DNA of 64,000 bases. It comes from Eutreptiella sp. 'Long Island Sound 2002'. Lineage: Eukaryota > Euglenozoa > Euglenophyceae > Eutreptiales > Eutreptiaceae. This document shows positions 50,080 to 61,697 of the stretch, piece after piece. The DNA lies in assembly GCA_964036045.1 (NCBI GenBank), contig OZ038397.1:21883232-21947231 (forward strand), given 5' to 3'. Numbering within the stretch: the stretch's first letter is position 1; each line of letters opens with the position of its first letter. The notes under the pieces were generated by a model. The model saw nothing but the letters and a program-made list of their open reading frames with translations. It had not been told where the DNA came from and did not search any database. A program made the position numbers and the translations under genes.

Positions 50080-50690
50080 TTCCGTTCATTACATGTGTGC
50101 CTCACCACATACACATGTGGGCTTTCCCATGTGCATGTGGATGTAATATCGAGTCAAAAAACTAACATGTGTGCCTTACCATGTTAGGAATTTGATTGGC
50201 GGGTGTTTTCCTTTGAGGCCCATATGAAGGTTGTAAATTGGGTACATGCCTAAAAGCACGCCAAGTAGGCTTTCTCTTGACGTGTTAATTGGCATTCATT
50301 CAATTATCGTACATGGCCAGATGATTACAACTTATATTGTCAATCAGGACGTGTACCTTGACCAAGAGTTATGATACGGACATGAGTTCTCATTTTCATC
50401 ACATGTGTCCCTTACCATGACCACATGCAGGCTTTCTCATGTGGATATGGATGCGATTTCAAACAACGAACGTGTGTGCCTTACCACGTTAGGCTTTGAT
50501 TACCAATTTTACTTTGAGGAGCACGGCAAGTACGCTTTCTTTTTGATGTGTTTTACGGGGCATTTCAATCTTCAAAATTAACCAAGTGTTGACACCCGCT
50601 CAGTGTTTTGCTTAACCACGGGGGGGGGGGGGTTAATTCAGGGACCCACCCACCCAGAATTTTGGCATACCCACAGACCGACAAATGTCC

Positions 50691-50714
50691 CCCCCCCCCC
50701 CCGGGGGGGGGGGG
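50691..50714. repeat. Perfect C/G homopolymer palindrome
   Basis: Fourteen C (from 50,689) are followed directly by twelve G, a perfect inverted repeat inside the hAT element's left subterminal region. Confidence 0.9.
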
Positions 50715-50813
50715 TCTGACACCCACCCACCAGCCACCCACCCACGTACCGGACTGAGACATGCAATACAGAAGACCAAGTTTTTCACAGAGGTGAACAA
50801 CCATCATGTCAGT

Positions 50814-51350
50814 CTAATTGTCATCATCACTGCTCGACTCAGAGGATGAAACCAGATTACAGCTGGAGGACGAGGCTGAAGCGTCACTGTCTGAAACAGC
50901 GATGTGAATGACATCACAGTGCTTCCGCTTCTTCCCCCTTTGCTCTTTTTCTGTCTCTTTCTTTTTTTTAGAGCCGCGGTCGCTACGCGCCAGGCGGAAG
51001 CGTGCGCGTTGCGCACTGGTACTTATCATGTCCCAAACAGGTGCAAAATTGTACTCTGTCCAGGGTATACTGTCCAGGGCCATAATCAAATATTGCTCCA
51101 CCAACTTGGGTTTGATGCGCAACCGTTGGGGAGCAAGCAGCCGTGTCAGTCGCGAAAATGCTTGCTCTACCACGGCATCACCTGGGGCCAATGCAAATGC
51201 GCATCTGAGCAGCAGATGCATGCAGGGAAACGATGTCCTGCTGCAAATAATATGTTTTAAAAAGGCCCTGCAGTCCACAGGCTTCAGTGCTGTTTTATAT
51301 ACAACCTTCATTTGATCAAACTCCTGCGCGAGCACAGCCTGGCGAACCAC
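50814..51350 (-). pseudogene. hAT transposase C-terminal dimerisation domain
   Basis: A 178-residue frame contains ALAPGDAVVEQAFSRLTRLL and APQRLRIKPKLVEQYLIMAL, matching the hAT C-terminal dimerisation pattern (VE-x-x-FS ... R ... LE/VE-x-x-x). It ends in a basic stretch (GSKKKKETEKEQRGKKRK) and a Ser/Asp tail. The catalytic RNase-H-like domain and BED finger are missing. Lying inside a TIR- and TSD-flanked unit, it is the leftover 3' end of a transposase gene, although expression of the dimerisation domain alone cannot be excluded. Confidence 0.65.
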
Positions 51351-51462
51351 CCCGGTGGTCGCATCTTGTTTAGGTTGGTTTGGGCAAGTGGGTCTGTTTT
51401 CCCCCCAGGAGAAACCCTCGACCCGTGAGTTAACTCCTTTTTACCAAAAAGCACAACAGCAA

Positions 51463-51629
51463 CTGTGGGGTTCTAGCGTTGCCCCCTTCGCATCCAACAC
51501 AAACCACACAACATCCTAGCCCCTTTATGGGCGTGGGGCAGACACGGCAATTGTGGGGTTCTAGCGTTGCCCCCTTCGCATCCAACACAAACCACAAAGC
51601 ATCCTAGCCCCTTTATGGGCGTGGGGCAT
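51463..51629 (+). repeat. Two tandem ~79-bp copies
   Basis: 'tgtggggttctagcgttgcc' to 'tttatgggcgtggggca' occurs twice at 89-base spacing with almost no differences, inside the hAT element. Confidence 0.9.
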
Positions 51630-51959
51630 GCACACGTGATGTGCATTGCCATGTAAGCGCACCATGGATAAACATGTTACATGGAACCTGCAACAGAAGA
51701 AAGAAAGAAATGGCACTGGCTCGATAGACCCAAGGGCCCCCACAAAGTCCCACCCCGCCCCGGGGGGGCGGGGGTGGTTGGACACCCACCCACTCTGAAA
51801 TTCTGCCAGACCCCCCCCCCGTGGGGTAGGACGGACATTAAGCAAAACCCTGCACCTGCTTTTATGTAAAGTGTCAACACGTGTGCCTTAGCATGTACCC
51901 CAAATTGACAATATGAACGATCAGTAGGTCCGTAGGTAGACCCATATACTCACGCGGAC

Positions 51960-52170
51960 AAAATCAGAAGTGGCTACATCTGCCTTCTGGGGGGGCCAAA
52001 AATGGGCGGAATTGCTTCGTAACCCTTGCGTTCTCGGGGGTCCGCAGAAGAGGGGACAAAATTAGAAGTGGGTACATCACCCCTGCCTTCTCAGGGGTCC
52101 CCATAGCGGGGAAGGATCAAAGTGGCTACACAACCCGTGCCTTCTCGGGGTTCCCCATAGTGGGGAGACA
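51960..52170 (+). repeat. Degenerate ~59-bp tandem repeat
   Basis: Blocks like 'aaaattagaagtgggtacat', 'ccctgccttctcaggggtcc' and 'ccatagcgggga' recur about four times with substitutions at a spacing near 59 bases. Confidence 0.75.
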
Positions 52171-54922
52171 TGAACAAGAGACAAAGCGGTGCCTCTTCTC
52201 CATGCAAGAGTGGTGCCTGTCAATTGAGCACCCCACCCCCAGATTTTAGGCGCTCTATTGACCCCCCCCCCCCCCGTTGTAAACCCGCCACCCCCTGACA
52301 CTCAAAATAAATATGTCTATTCTTTTTTCGACTCACGCAAATGACTCGTGTGACACTGGAGAAAAATATACATATATTGGAACTTTTTTTTAATTTGTTT
52401 TACACTCGCGTGACACTTCACTCCATGCTCATGTTGTTGCGTGTTCTTTCAAGCGGAGCTGCAGTGGGGCCATTCGGATGCATTAAAGGGGAGAATCTTT
52501 GGGCTGACTCAACCTGACTTATTCTTCTTCATGCCAGACTAGGAGGTTGGGTGGCAGCCAACAGCTATCAACCCCTCACCTCACTGGTGCAACATTGCAT
52601 GGCAGACATGACTGAGGTGTTTCTGACGACACAAAACTCCCCAATATTGATACAACTACTCACCATGGTGTTTGCCGTGCAACTGCCAGACCGGAATGCG
52701 TGAACACAAATTGCAACGGGGAACACAGATGCAGCTATCGATGAGGAGGCAAAAATGCACAACAAAAGACATATCACATATTTCGTCCAGCCTGAGTGGG
52801 CAGTGCAAGGATCCACAAAAGGAATCGGCAGAGACTCGGTATGGAGCATGAGAGCTGACCAATTTTGCAAAAACCCCACGATACAACGTGCTGAACAAGC
52901 ATGATACACAATTAAATGAAAAAGGAGGAAGACACATCCGTGCAATTAAGTTGCAATCATGCAGGATCCCCGAGGTGTGCGAAGGCGGTTGTTCAGCAAC
53001 ACAAAACCCGACTATCAGGAGGGGTCACTTCTCATTGCAATCACAGCAGTGTGGTGCTGCCCCTCTGCCCTCGCTACCTGGCAAACTTGCAGCGGGCCAT
53101 TCACCATGAGCAACTATTGTGCCTACAGCAGATGCAACAATGATTGCTCTGGGTTGCAAAATTCAACGAGCATGCGCAAGAAGGTTTTGTAGATTTGGAC
53201 AGGGGTTTGTTGCGCTGGTCAAATAATTCTTGTCTCCATCCAGATCAACTGGGCTTTATTGCAGGGCACTTGACCTTAAGAGCACCGCTCAGGCCTGTTT
53301 CCTTCAACATGCCAATCCTCTTTTCAGTCTAGTGATGAAGGCTACTGTGTTGATGTTCGTGTGCCTTGAGGCGCTACTCCAAACCACATGAGGCGCGGTT
53401 TCCGCAATTTTTAGTCCTTGTACAGCAATTGATGCTAATGCAAGAAAGGGGCTAAAACCTGAAAAACCCAAGTGGGTGCCAGCAAGGGTCTCGACCTATT
53501 TGCTGGATGCTTGAATATTATGCGGCAGACTTCGCCCTTCATTCTAACCATGGTGAAAACCAGAACCTCTTTATTCGATCTCCGGCTCAAATAAAATGTA
53601 CGTGTGCGTTCATGCGAGCAAGCGTGCGTGCGTGCGTGCCATAGATTCGGGGGGGGGCTCTATCGCATGGAAGCGGGGAGCTTCTATGACGGTCCGTGAA
53701 ATGGGCTGGCGCTTCAAAGGGGGGGGGGGGGCAGAGTTCCACTGCAGAACTCTGTGTACCAGAGATTCCATGGCCCACCTTGAGCACAATAACAAGCGCG
53801 CACGAGGACATAGACACCATCAGCCCTAAAAAGCTGCAATTCTCTTCCAATCCTTTTGTGTACAAAGACACCGGTGAATGCGGGCAATAACCCCTCAGCG
53901 TGCACAGCTACAGTATGATTCACTCAACAGCATGTGGACGAGCATGTGTCCTGACGTCAATGAACCGGGCCGGTTCATGGAGCCCCCCCCAAAAAACTGT
54001 ACACAGTATGTAGGGGTGGAAACCTGCATCGACTCAAAGCCCGTACCGATGTATTATGCGTGAGGGACTAAAAAAAAAAAACAAATCACCATCCTGATCT
54101 TGGACACTTCGGATCACCTTGATCCCTACCGATGATTGCACTGCAGTGTGGCTGCAGGCCATTGTAACGCTGCTTTTTAGCAACAGATGTACAGGGGAAA
54201 CCTGAAAGAAAATCCAGATTGTTGTGCTCGGGGCCAGAAATACACGCTAAACTTTGGCTCCGCATCAAAGAATGGTGGCCATCATCCGAAATGAAGGACG
54301 CTCGAATTTGTAGCCCCTTCAAAAGGTCAAGGCCCATCAATCACACCGAGTGCCAGCCCGCCAAAGATGGACAAAGGTCATTCGAGGAATCTATGAGATC
54401 AGCTATCATGGAATAGAAGGTGAGAAAGTTAGATCCGAACGCACCAGAGCCACTAAAACATTCCCGTTTGTGGTAAATGCAGACAGGCAAATAACATTGT
54501 GCGGGACTCATAATGTCCGATGCGCGAATGAAACACTCTGCTCTCCACGCACCAAACCCTTGCGTTTAATGGTCAAATGGGAACTATGCCCCAGGCACTG
54601 AGATGCGTCAGGGCTGCTGGTGGGGGGGCAGCTTTCGGTGTTGCGGGGCCAGGCGCTTGCTTGGTTAGATCCATTCTCCTCCATCCTAAGCCAAATTGGA
54701 GAGGACCTCCTACTTCTTGCAACAGCATATTGCTGCTGGTCCCTGGTGTGTGGAGCATGCAGCAGTTCCCCTCCCCGCCCCGTGGCAGTCAATGCACTGA
54801 TTGTTCAAGCCATGCTCCAGCTGGAAGCGAGTACTGAAAATTTGGCCTTTGAGTTGAGTGAAGAACCCCAATTCCCTCTTCTCTGTCGCTTCTTCCCGGA
54901 CTGATATTCCTGTTCCCTGGCC
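52171..54922. other. No supportable gene
   Basis: Short frames only. A C15 run at 52,261-52,275 lies between 'caccccacccccagatttta' and 'ttgtaaacccgccaccccct', resembling the subterminal sequence of the hAT element. There are G runs at about 53,650 and 53,720. A (GTGC)n-like patch lies at about 53,620. I see no further structure. Confidence 0.5.
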
Positions 54923-55748
54923 CTCTCCAACTTGCAACTCTCCCTCATTGCCCCTTGCTCCCCAGCCACCCGTGTGCTCGCCATGTATTCCGTCCAGCCG
55001 GTGATGGACCACTGCATGCCGCTCTCCCCTGTTGGTGCTTGTGGCGCGTGCTGCAGTGTCCAGGTCCTTTGCCCTTCCCCTCTTTTGGGATCTGGAATGG
55101 GAGAGGTTGGAATGAGGCTGGCACGGTGGGCCTTTGGGAGGGGTGGAGGTGCTATGGTGCGGGATGCACCATGGCACTTCCCCATAAGAACATGATTGAG
55201 GGCTTGCTTCAATTCCACAGTGGCACTTCATATTCCCAGATCCTTGGTGCAATCCGACACGCGCCAAATGACGAGGAAGAAATAAGAATGCTAACTTCCA
55301 CACCTCGCCCCATTTTTATCCCCTGTGTTCAGCACACGTCCTCGAAACCTCAACCAACCTCCAGCAGCCGTTCTAGAGGGAGGTCTGCCCCCACCTAACC
55401 ACTGGTCAATGGAGGTTGCAACAGGAGTGAGCCAGACAGACAGTGTGCGTGGAGTGCCCAAAGGTTCCACGCCCACCCCATTTATGTTTGACCCTGGTCC
55501 CGAGAAGAGCTGTCTGGGTTGGACAAACTTCAACTGACTGTGTTGCAGGCCTGGGTTTGGGTGTCCAGGCTGAAGAACACCAGGAGTACAATGTGACAAA
55601 GCACTCAGAAAACTGCTCATTGCTGAAGAGCGTTGACAGATAAGATGATGGTGTATTGGTGCCCCCGTGACCACGAGGAAGCTACTGTTTAGCCTGTTGG
55701 TGCCGAACATCGACCAAATAGCTGGCATTACGGTTTTGAAAGGATTCC
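54923..55748 (+). repeat. Intact 826-bp paralogue of the Gypsy target site
   Basis: Matches 36,881-37,274 joined to 48,717-49,148 without any gap and with roughly a dozen substitutions. The junction reads 'cctcgccccatttttatccc' (55,303-55,322), with a single ATTTT where the interrupted copy has two. It is the pre-insertion state of the locus. Confidence 0.95.
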
Positions 55749-56137
55749 CCTGAAAGTGGAAAGTGGGCATGGAGACGAGCGATGCCGTGGCCGCCTGCGA
55801 CAACAGGCTGACCAGGCCCTTTCCCCGTGACACAGCGCCCACCCCACACTCTCTTCCACCATTCCCACATCAGCTACCAAAAAGGCGCGCGGAGAGTCCT
55901 GAGCTCTGTGCGCTCAACCTTGCAGCAGTGTCCCATTGTTGCCACCAGCTAAAAACACACAAGACATATGCAGAATCAATATTACCGTACTTGCTATTGA
56001 GCACCACTGTCCATGCAGACTCATCCTTGCCAGCAATACAGCTCACTTGAACTGGCAGTAGAGAAGGGGAAGAGTGAAGGAAGCGAAACAGAGGAGGTGG
56101 GGTACCTGCCCAACTCGGGGCATTTTCCGTTCTCGCT
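55749..56137. other. Intergenic, 3' side of J-domain gene
   Basis: No gene recognised. No clear AATAAA is seen just downstream of the J-protein stop. Confidence 0.5.
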
Positions 56138-57536
56138 TTAAGTCTCCTTCTTCACCCCCGGCATCTTCCCGCGCTTCATCTTACCACACCGCTGGAAATC
56201 CATCCAACTGCCCCGCGTCTGCTTCAGCATGGACTCCTCCCTTTGCGCTTTCTCCTTCTTGGCCTTTTCTTCCTGCCGCTTCTGTTCCTTTGCCTGCTGC
56301 TCCTTCCGCGCCGCATCCACGCGCTGCTCCAGGTCATCTGATGGTGAAACTTTGGGCATCTTTGGCATCCGCTCGTCGCTCAGCACCGTCTCACCGGCAT
56401 CACGGCGCCGCTTGTTGTCCGCCTGTGGAGCAGGTCACAGACCGTGCAGGTTTGATGGTCACGGGTCTGGAAAGTGCGGGTCAGAGAGAGAGCCCAGACA
56501 AACGCGGTGCCCAGCACTTCTGGCTGGACGCCTGTTTGGGCCTGAGGCGCGCGAAGACCTTGTGGCACGCTGCTGCAGTCGCAAATGCCCCCAGGATCCA
56601 GCGTAGCAGCGGACGTCCTGCCCTGCGTCCTCTGCCACGGTCCGATGATTTGGTGTTTTGTCCCAGGTGGAGTGTGAAAGCCCTGCCTCTCCGCCTTTGG
56701 AGGCTCTGGGTGCTTCAAAGGTTTTGAGCAACCGGTCAGCTCAGCGATGGTGCCCGTGGGTTGTGTTCCCCCTGTCCAAGGCGAAAATATGGGGCCCAAC
56801 AAGAGCGACGGTTGGCCTTGCGAAGAGCTCTGAGTATGACCACGTCCGAATCAACGGCTACGGTGTATCTCACCAGTATTTGGTGAGGCGGCGGGGTAGT
56901 GGGGTGTTGAGATGGGAGGAGGCAAGGAGGGGTACAAGGAGGGAGAGAGCGAGCGTGTGTGGCAATGAATATGGCAATGGCGTCCATGATAAACAACCAC
57001 GTTCCAATGTAGGGCATACAGCAACCCTGAGGGTGACAAAGCTGTCCCGTGATACCTGTGACGGAATCAATGCACACCCCCGGTTGGTTCAACAGTTGAA
57101 AACCGTTTGCAACACAATACTTCTCTGCCGTGCTGTAATTTCTACGCATGCTGCAAATGCGCATAGACTGCCACGTGTGAGACGACGTGCACCAACATGC
57201 TGCCCAGCAACGCCTCAACACAGTCCCAAAAACCTGCTTTGCCTGCATGGCTGAAGGATCCTGTTCGAACTGCTGCCGGCGTTCCTTGCTGTTCCACATC
57301 TCCTTAAAACTATCAAGCACATCCTCATCACTCAGTAGTGTCATGGCTTTGGTGAGCTCATCGAAGGCCTCTGCCGCGCCCTCAGCTTGACACTTATCCG
57401 GGTGGACCTTCAGAACAAGCTTACGGTGGGCCTTCTTGACGTCATCAACAGTGACGTCAGGTAGCTCGAGGCCGAGAATCTGGAAGTAGTCCTTGGCCGC
57501 AAGAATGCGGCGCACTTCCGCTTCGCCGTCAGCCAT
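56138..57536 (-). CDS. J-domain protein, DNAJC8/SPF31-like (two exons)
   Basis: Exon 1 (57,536-57,234) starts MADGEAEVRRILAAKDYF and carries a J domain with the diagnostic HPD in LVLKVHPDKCQAEG and helix IV-like FDELTKAMTLL. It ends at CAG followed by GTTTTT. The intron (57,233-56,423, 811 bp) ends CTCCACAG. Exon 2 (56,422-56,138) continues in phase with ADNKRRRDAGETVLSDER, a Lys/Glu/Arg/Gln coiled-coil-like tract, and TRGSWMDFQ before the stop. The result is about 195 residues. An N-terminal J domain, a long charged helix and a C-terminal R-x-SW-x-x-F motif are typical of DNAJC8-type, splicing-associated J proteins that stimulate Hsp70. A further acceptor-like TTGCAG just before the start suggests a 5'-UTR intron. 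Confidence 0.7.
56423..57233 (-). other. GT-AG intron of the J-domain gene
   Basis: Donor CAG|GTTTTT, acceptor CACAG|GCGGAC. It joins two frames in phase 0. Confidence 0.65.
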
Positions 57537-57602
57537 TGGGACGCCTGGAGCTGCAACAAAAAAACCTATGAATGGAATTAGCTTGAGGAGGGGCCGCGAC
57601 AC

Positions 57603-60600
57603 CTTTCAGATCCCAATCCGCGTGTGGGGCTGGGGCTGGGGCACGACGCAGATGTTGGGAGGGGACGGCATGAATGTTTGATAGGATGGCATGTAAAGTG
57701 TGTGTGGACAGGGATCTTCTTGACAAATCAATGGTCAACAGCCTGATCGTCTCTCCAATGTTGGAGACATTTCCCAACAAAAATTTGCAACGGCAGTGTG
57801 AATGCTCCCTGGTAGCCGGTTCACTGCAGTGGAGGGTGGTAGTATGCACACATGTATGGATACCAACTCACAGCACTAAATTCGAAATCCTCCAGCACTA
57901 CACCCACAAGTCCTCATCTGCCGCAAATCAAAGCACGGAAGCAGAGCCATGAAAGCAGCCGCCGCTGGTTAAAAAACAGGCACCACAACACAGGTGGTGA
58001 ACCCAGCGTGTGTCAAGCCATACAAACATCACCATGGGCAGGGCGAGACAGTGCATCACCACCGGCAGGGCGAGACAGCGATGCGGCCAGGGATGCGGCT
58101 ACGCATGCGGCCAATATCTTAGAAGCAAGACAGAGTGAGTGCAGAATTGTTACGATGGAGATAAGAGAAAAGACTGTACTTTCTGAGTGTCGACCCTTTT
58201 CGACTAAGATGGGAAATGTCTGGATGGCGACCCTTTAACAGTAGCCGACCTCAGTACTGCACCAGGGGGTGACATAAAGGAGAGAGGCCCAGTGGTTGCA
58301 GGCAATTTTTCTGAACTCCTCAACATGTTTGAAGCTTTCCATTCAGGTTCTGTTATACACATTGTGGCTATTTACAGTACAAGGAGGGGGGTTAACAAGA
58401 TACCGGTGGCAATTATCTCGTCAAGCAGCCATATATGTTGAATGTCTCATGGCCAAATGTGGACCGAGATGTGGCATGCATGCCCATTCCCCAAATTGGG
58501 TGACCTTCTGCCCCGTGGCACTTCTAAGTTGTTACACTGGTGTTACTGAAAACCATGGGTCTCTAGTTTGTGGTATCTTGGTTGTGCGTCTAGGTTTGAT
58601 GGGTGATAAACAGATGATTGCCCAGTGATCGTGCAGCGACGGCAACGGTGGAAAGTAAGACAGCACTACCCCAAGCGCCTACAGGAGGAATCCGAAATAG
58701 GGTGCTGAAACTGATTCAAACACTCTGGAGGGGCAGGGTGAAACAGGGTGGCATGCAAATGTTTGACGTACTCGACAGCCAAGCAGCTACAGATATGTTG
58801 AGACAGCAAGACGGAGTGGTCTAGCCCAAGACAGGCTGACAGATGGACGGTTAGAGTGACGACCAGCTGGCTGGACAGATGGACAAAAAAATAGACAAAC
58901 AAACAACGCAGACAATGAGACAAGGAGACAAAACGAATCGGCAGAAAGACATATGTTGGTATGCAGATGCCCCAATATGCACGTACACATAAATGTTTTT
59001 GCTCATCAGACATCCCCCTCATACCCCCCTCCGTGGGTGGCGGACTACGACCGTTTGCTTCTGGTGATCTGGGCAGTGATCCAGCAGCCGTTTTGGCTCA
59101 GGAAACCCTTCAAGTTCACGTGTTCCGCCATTATCAGTACGACTTTTTTTGTGAGCCCTGTTTTCATCTGTTTGGGCAACCTTAGACTATGTCATGGGAT
59201 GACGGTGACGTCTGTGAGCACCAGCCAGCTGCACGTGTTGTATCCTGTGCCCAGATGTCAGCTGGAACCTTCACAGGGCAGGTCTCCTCAATGCAACCGG
59301 CTGCTAGCCCTGCCCACAACACCCACAGTGGCCCCCCACCCCCGCCCCCATGCGCAGTCCGCCCAGAACGTGCGACAGCCCCCCCCAACCCCCGGGAGGG
59401 ACGGTCAGCAAATGACGCCCCCTCCTTCCCTGGGATTGCTCCAAAGCGACTGAGTGACTGACTGGGAACGTCAGAAAGTCGGCGCGCGAGAGCAGAAAGA
59501 AGACTCGTCCGTGGCACATGTTCCATGAGCAGCTTCCTGTTATGATCCCGCATAAATGTGTCCGCTCAAGTGCAGGTAATACCCTCCAAACCGGGTATGT
59601 GGGCGCTTGGTACAACCCCAACGTACGCATTGCACCCGCACCCGCGCACGGACTGTGTTCGCAACTCCCCCTTTGAGGAGGAAATTGTCTGCATTTCTTG
59701 TCCGCAGACGGTCGGTAAACATATTTTTGGTGGGGGATCAATGGTCGGTACTGATAGACTGAATGCCCCCGCCATAGACACTTTCAGCCGTTAGTCCAAG
59801 TGTTCTCAGGATTCAAGTTCACAATGTGTCCCCTTCTTGGCTGGGGTGCTCCACTATCTAAGTACAATGCACCGGTTAACGTGTGCGCTTGGCGGATTGT
59901 TGGTGGGCGAGAGTGGGGGACTTGTCCCTCTGCTCACAGGTGCTTCCTCAGCCCCTGTGGCACCCACTCCCCTACCAGCACCGGCAGGCTTCATCTTCAG
60001 GCATTCTCAAATCGTGACCTTTGGCAGGTGGTCTTCCCCACAAATGATGTGGGAAAAGGAAAGCAGGGCCCGAGTGCAACAAGAGGCACACAGCAGCCCT
60101 ACGACCCGGGCACAATGCAGTTTAGTTGCCTTTGGCGGCGCCTACTGGCCTCTTGCCAGGGGGGGGGGGGGGTCAGGATGTGCCGCCGCCCCCCGGATTG
60201 CACTACACAATGGTAGCACTAAAACTGCAGCAGTTCCAATATAACCCAAAGAAAGATTTTCTTAGGCGCCGAGTATTTCCTACGCTTTTTTGTCAAAGTG
60301 ACGCCCCCCCCCCCCCCATTGGGGGAGGGGGGGATTACAAAGGGGGGGCACCTCGACACCCGATGTCAGAAGTCTGCGGCTGCTTTGGGACGAGAAGGGG
60401 AAGCAGCGCCACACCACTCGGGCGGCAAAGGAAGGACAGCCCGCAGCGTGGCATTGACCGTTGGCCCCGCACACCCGCCGTTTGGCCAAGTGCACGGGGC
60501 AGTTCAGTTTTGAGGTGCTCGAACGGACGGGTCTTCGATGTCCCGTTTCACAACTTCCCAAAAATCGCGAAAGCGATTCGCGCGTGCCTTTCGGCTGTGG

Positions 60601-61547
60601 CGTGACACGGGGATGACCATGCAAGACCCCAGGCGCCACACGAAACAGCGCGTGCACAGGGGCAGCGCAGCCCTGACGCGTGACGTCGTGGTTCGGGTCC
60701 TGTTCATGCGCCTTCATACCGTGGGCTTAGGTGTCGGCAAGGCCCCCCCCCCTTCCCTTTTGACCTTTTGACGCCGCAAGCCTCAGCTGCTCTTGACGCT
60801 GCCATTTCAGCCACGTGCTCTGTGTCCCCAATCATCCAACAGGAGAGAGGACTTCTGAAGGAAACCGGACGGCCACTGTCGAGTACCCTGAGACGTCGGG
60901 ACACAATCCTGCAGTACGGATCCTCCCAGAGTCGTGCATCGCCCCGCACAGCCCTCGGGTACAGGTACTTAGCCTGTGCCTTGTACTCGGGTGGCGGCAC
61001 GTGGAGCGGTGCCGGAAACGAAATGCGACTGCATGGCAGCCAAATACCACCGTGTGAATCGGCTGCGGTCAGCGCCCGGTGGACGGCTCTGTCAAACGGG
61101 GGCCAACATGCCGGAGGCTCTTCCTCCGTCTGCCTCAGGCAGTCCAACCTCAAGCCTGTATGGCTTCCTTGTCTCCCCTTGTGGATTACCCCCCCCCCCC
61201 ACGTGCCACCGCCGTCCGGTGACAAGGCCATCGCTTAGAGATTCAGGGCCACAATGAGTCACGTTTGCTTCGCCGGCATTATCTCCAACTGCCGCCTGCC
61301 AAAACGGGCTTCATTGCTCTCAGTTCAGTGTGCCGCACCCACTTCACTGCTTGTCCTGTCCGAAAGCTCAATGGCTGGGGGCCAGGGCAATGACCCTTCC
61401 TCCCTGTCCCACTGCACCAGGTCAGCGGACGCATGTCGGGCCATCGCTTGTGCAACCGCTCGGAAAGGCGGACCCCCTTTGTGTCCTTTGCAATGGGCAG
61501 TCCGGGCCACTCGCCACTGGGGCAGGGGCATGCATGCAGGCCAGGGG
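57603..61547. other. No supportable gene
   Basis: Frames are short and overlapping on both strands. Noted only: 'gggcagggcgagacag' repeated at about 58,035 and 58,065; G/C runs at about 60,165 and 60,305-60,345 (C15, G-rich inverted partner); and AGCCGTTTTGGCTCAGG at 59,086-59,102. There is weakly protein-like sequence at 59,560-59,800 that I cannot assign. Confidence 0.45.
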
Positions 61548-61697
61548 TCATGGGGTGGACGGCACTTGCATGTCCTGGCCCCACTCGGCCGTGCTGTCCC
61601 CTGGTGTGTGGGGCCATAGGCCGAGTGGGTACAGGCTGGTTTGGGGTTAGATGCATACAACACACAAGGGAGCGCAAGTGCAAGGTGGTCTAGTCAC
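61548..61697 (+). repeat. First copy of a ~150-bp direct repeat
   Basis: 'atggggtggacggcacttgc' to 'gggagcgcaagtgcaagg' recurs at 63,051-63,206 with small changes, including a 6-base difference near 'tcccctggtg'. The second copy follows the LINE tail at 62.5-62.96 kb, so the pair may mark LINE 3' sequence. Confidence 0.85.

Larger units (their letters stand above)
50593..51860. mobile_element. hAT-type DNA transposon remnant with TIRs and 8-bp TSD
   Basis: The left end is CAGTGTTTTGCTTAA (50,601-50,615). The right end, reversed, is CAGGGTTTTGCTTAA (51,838-51,852), 14 of 15 identical and of the CAG-n-G type known for hAT elements. Flanks are 'cacccgct' (50,593-50,600) and 'cacctgct' (51,853-51,860), an 8-bp duplication with one mismatch. 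The 1,252-bp interior encodes only the transposase C-terminus, so the copy is an internally deleted, non-autonomous derivative. Subterminal regions on both sides carry CACCCACCCA motifs and long C/G runs. Confidence 0.75.
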
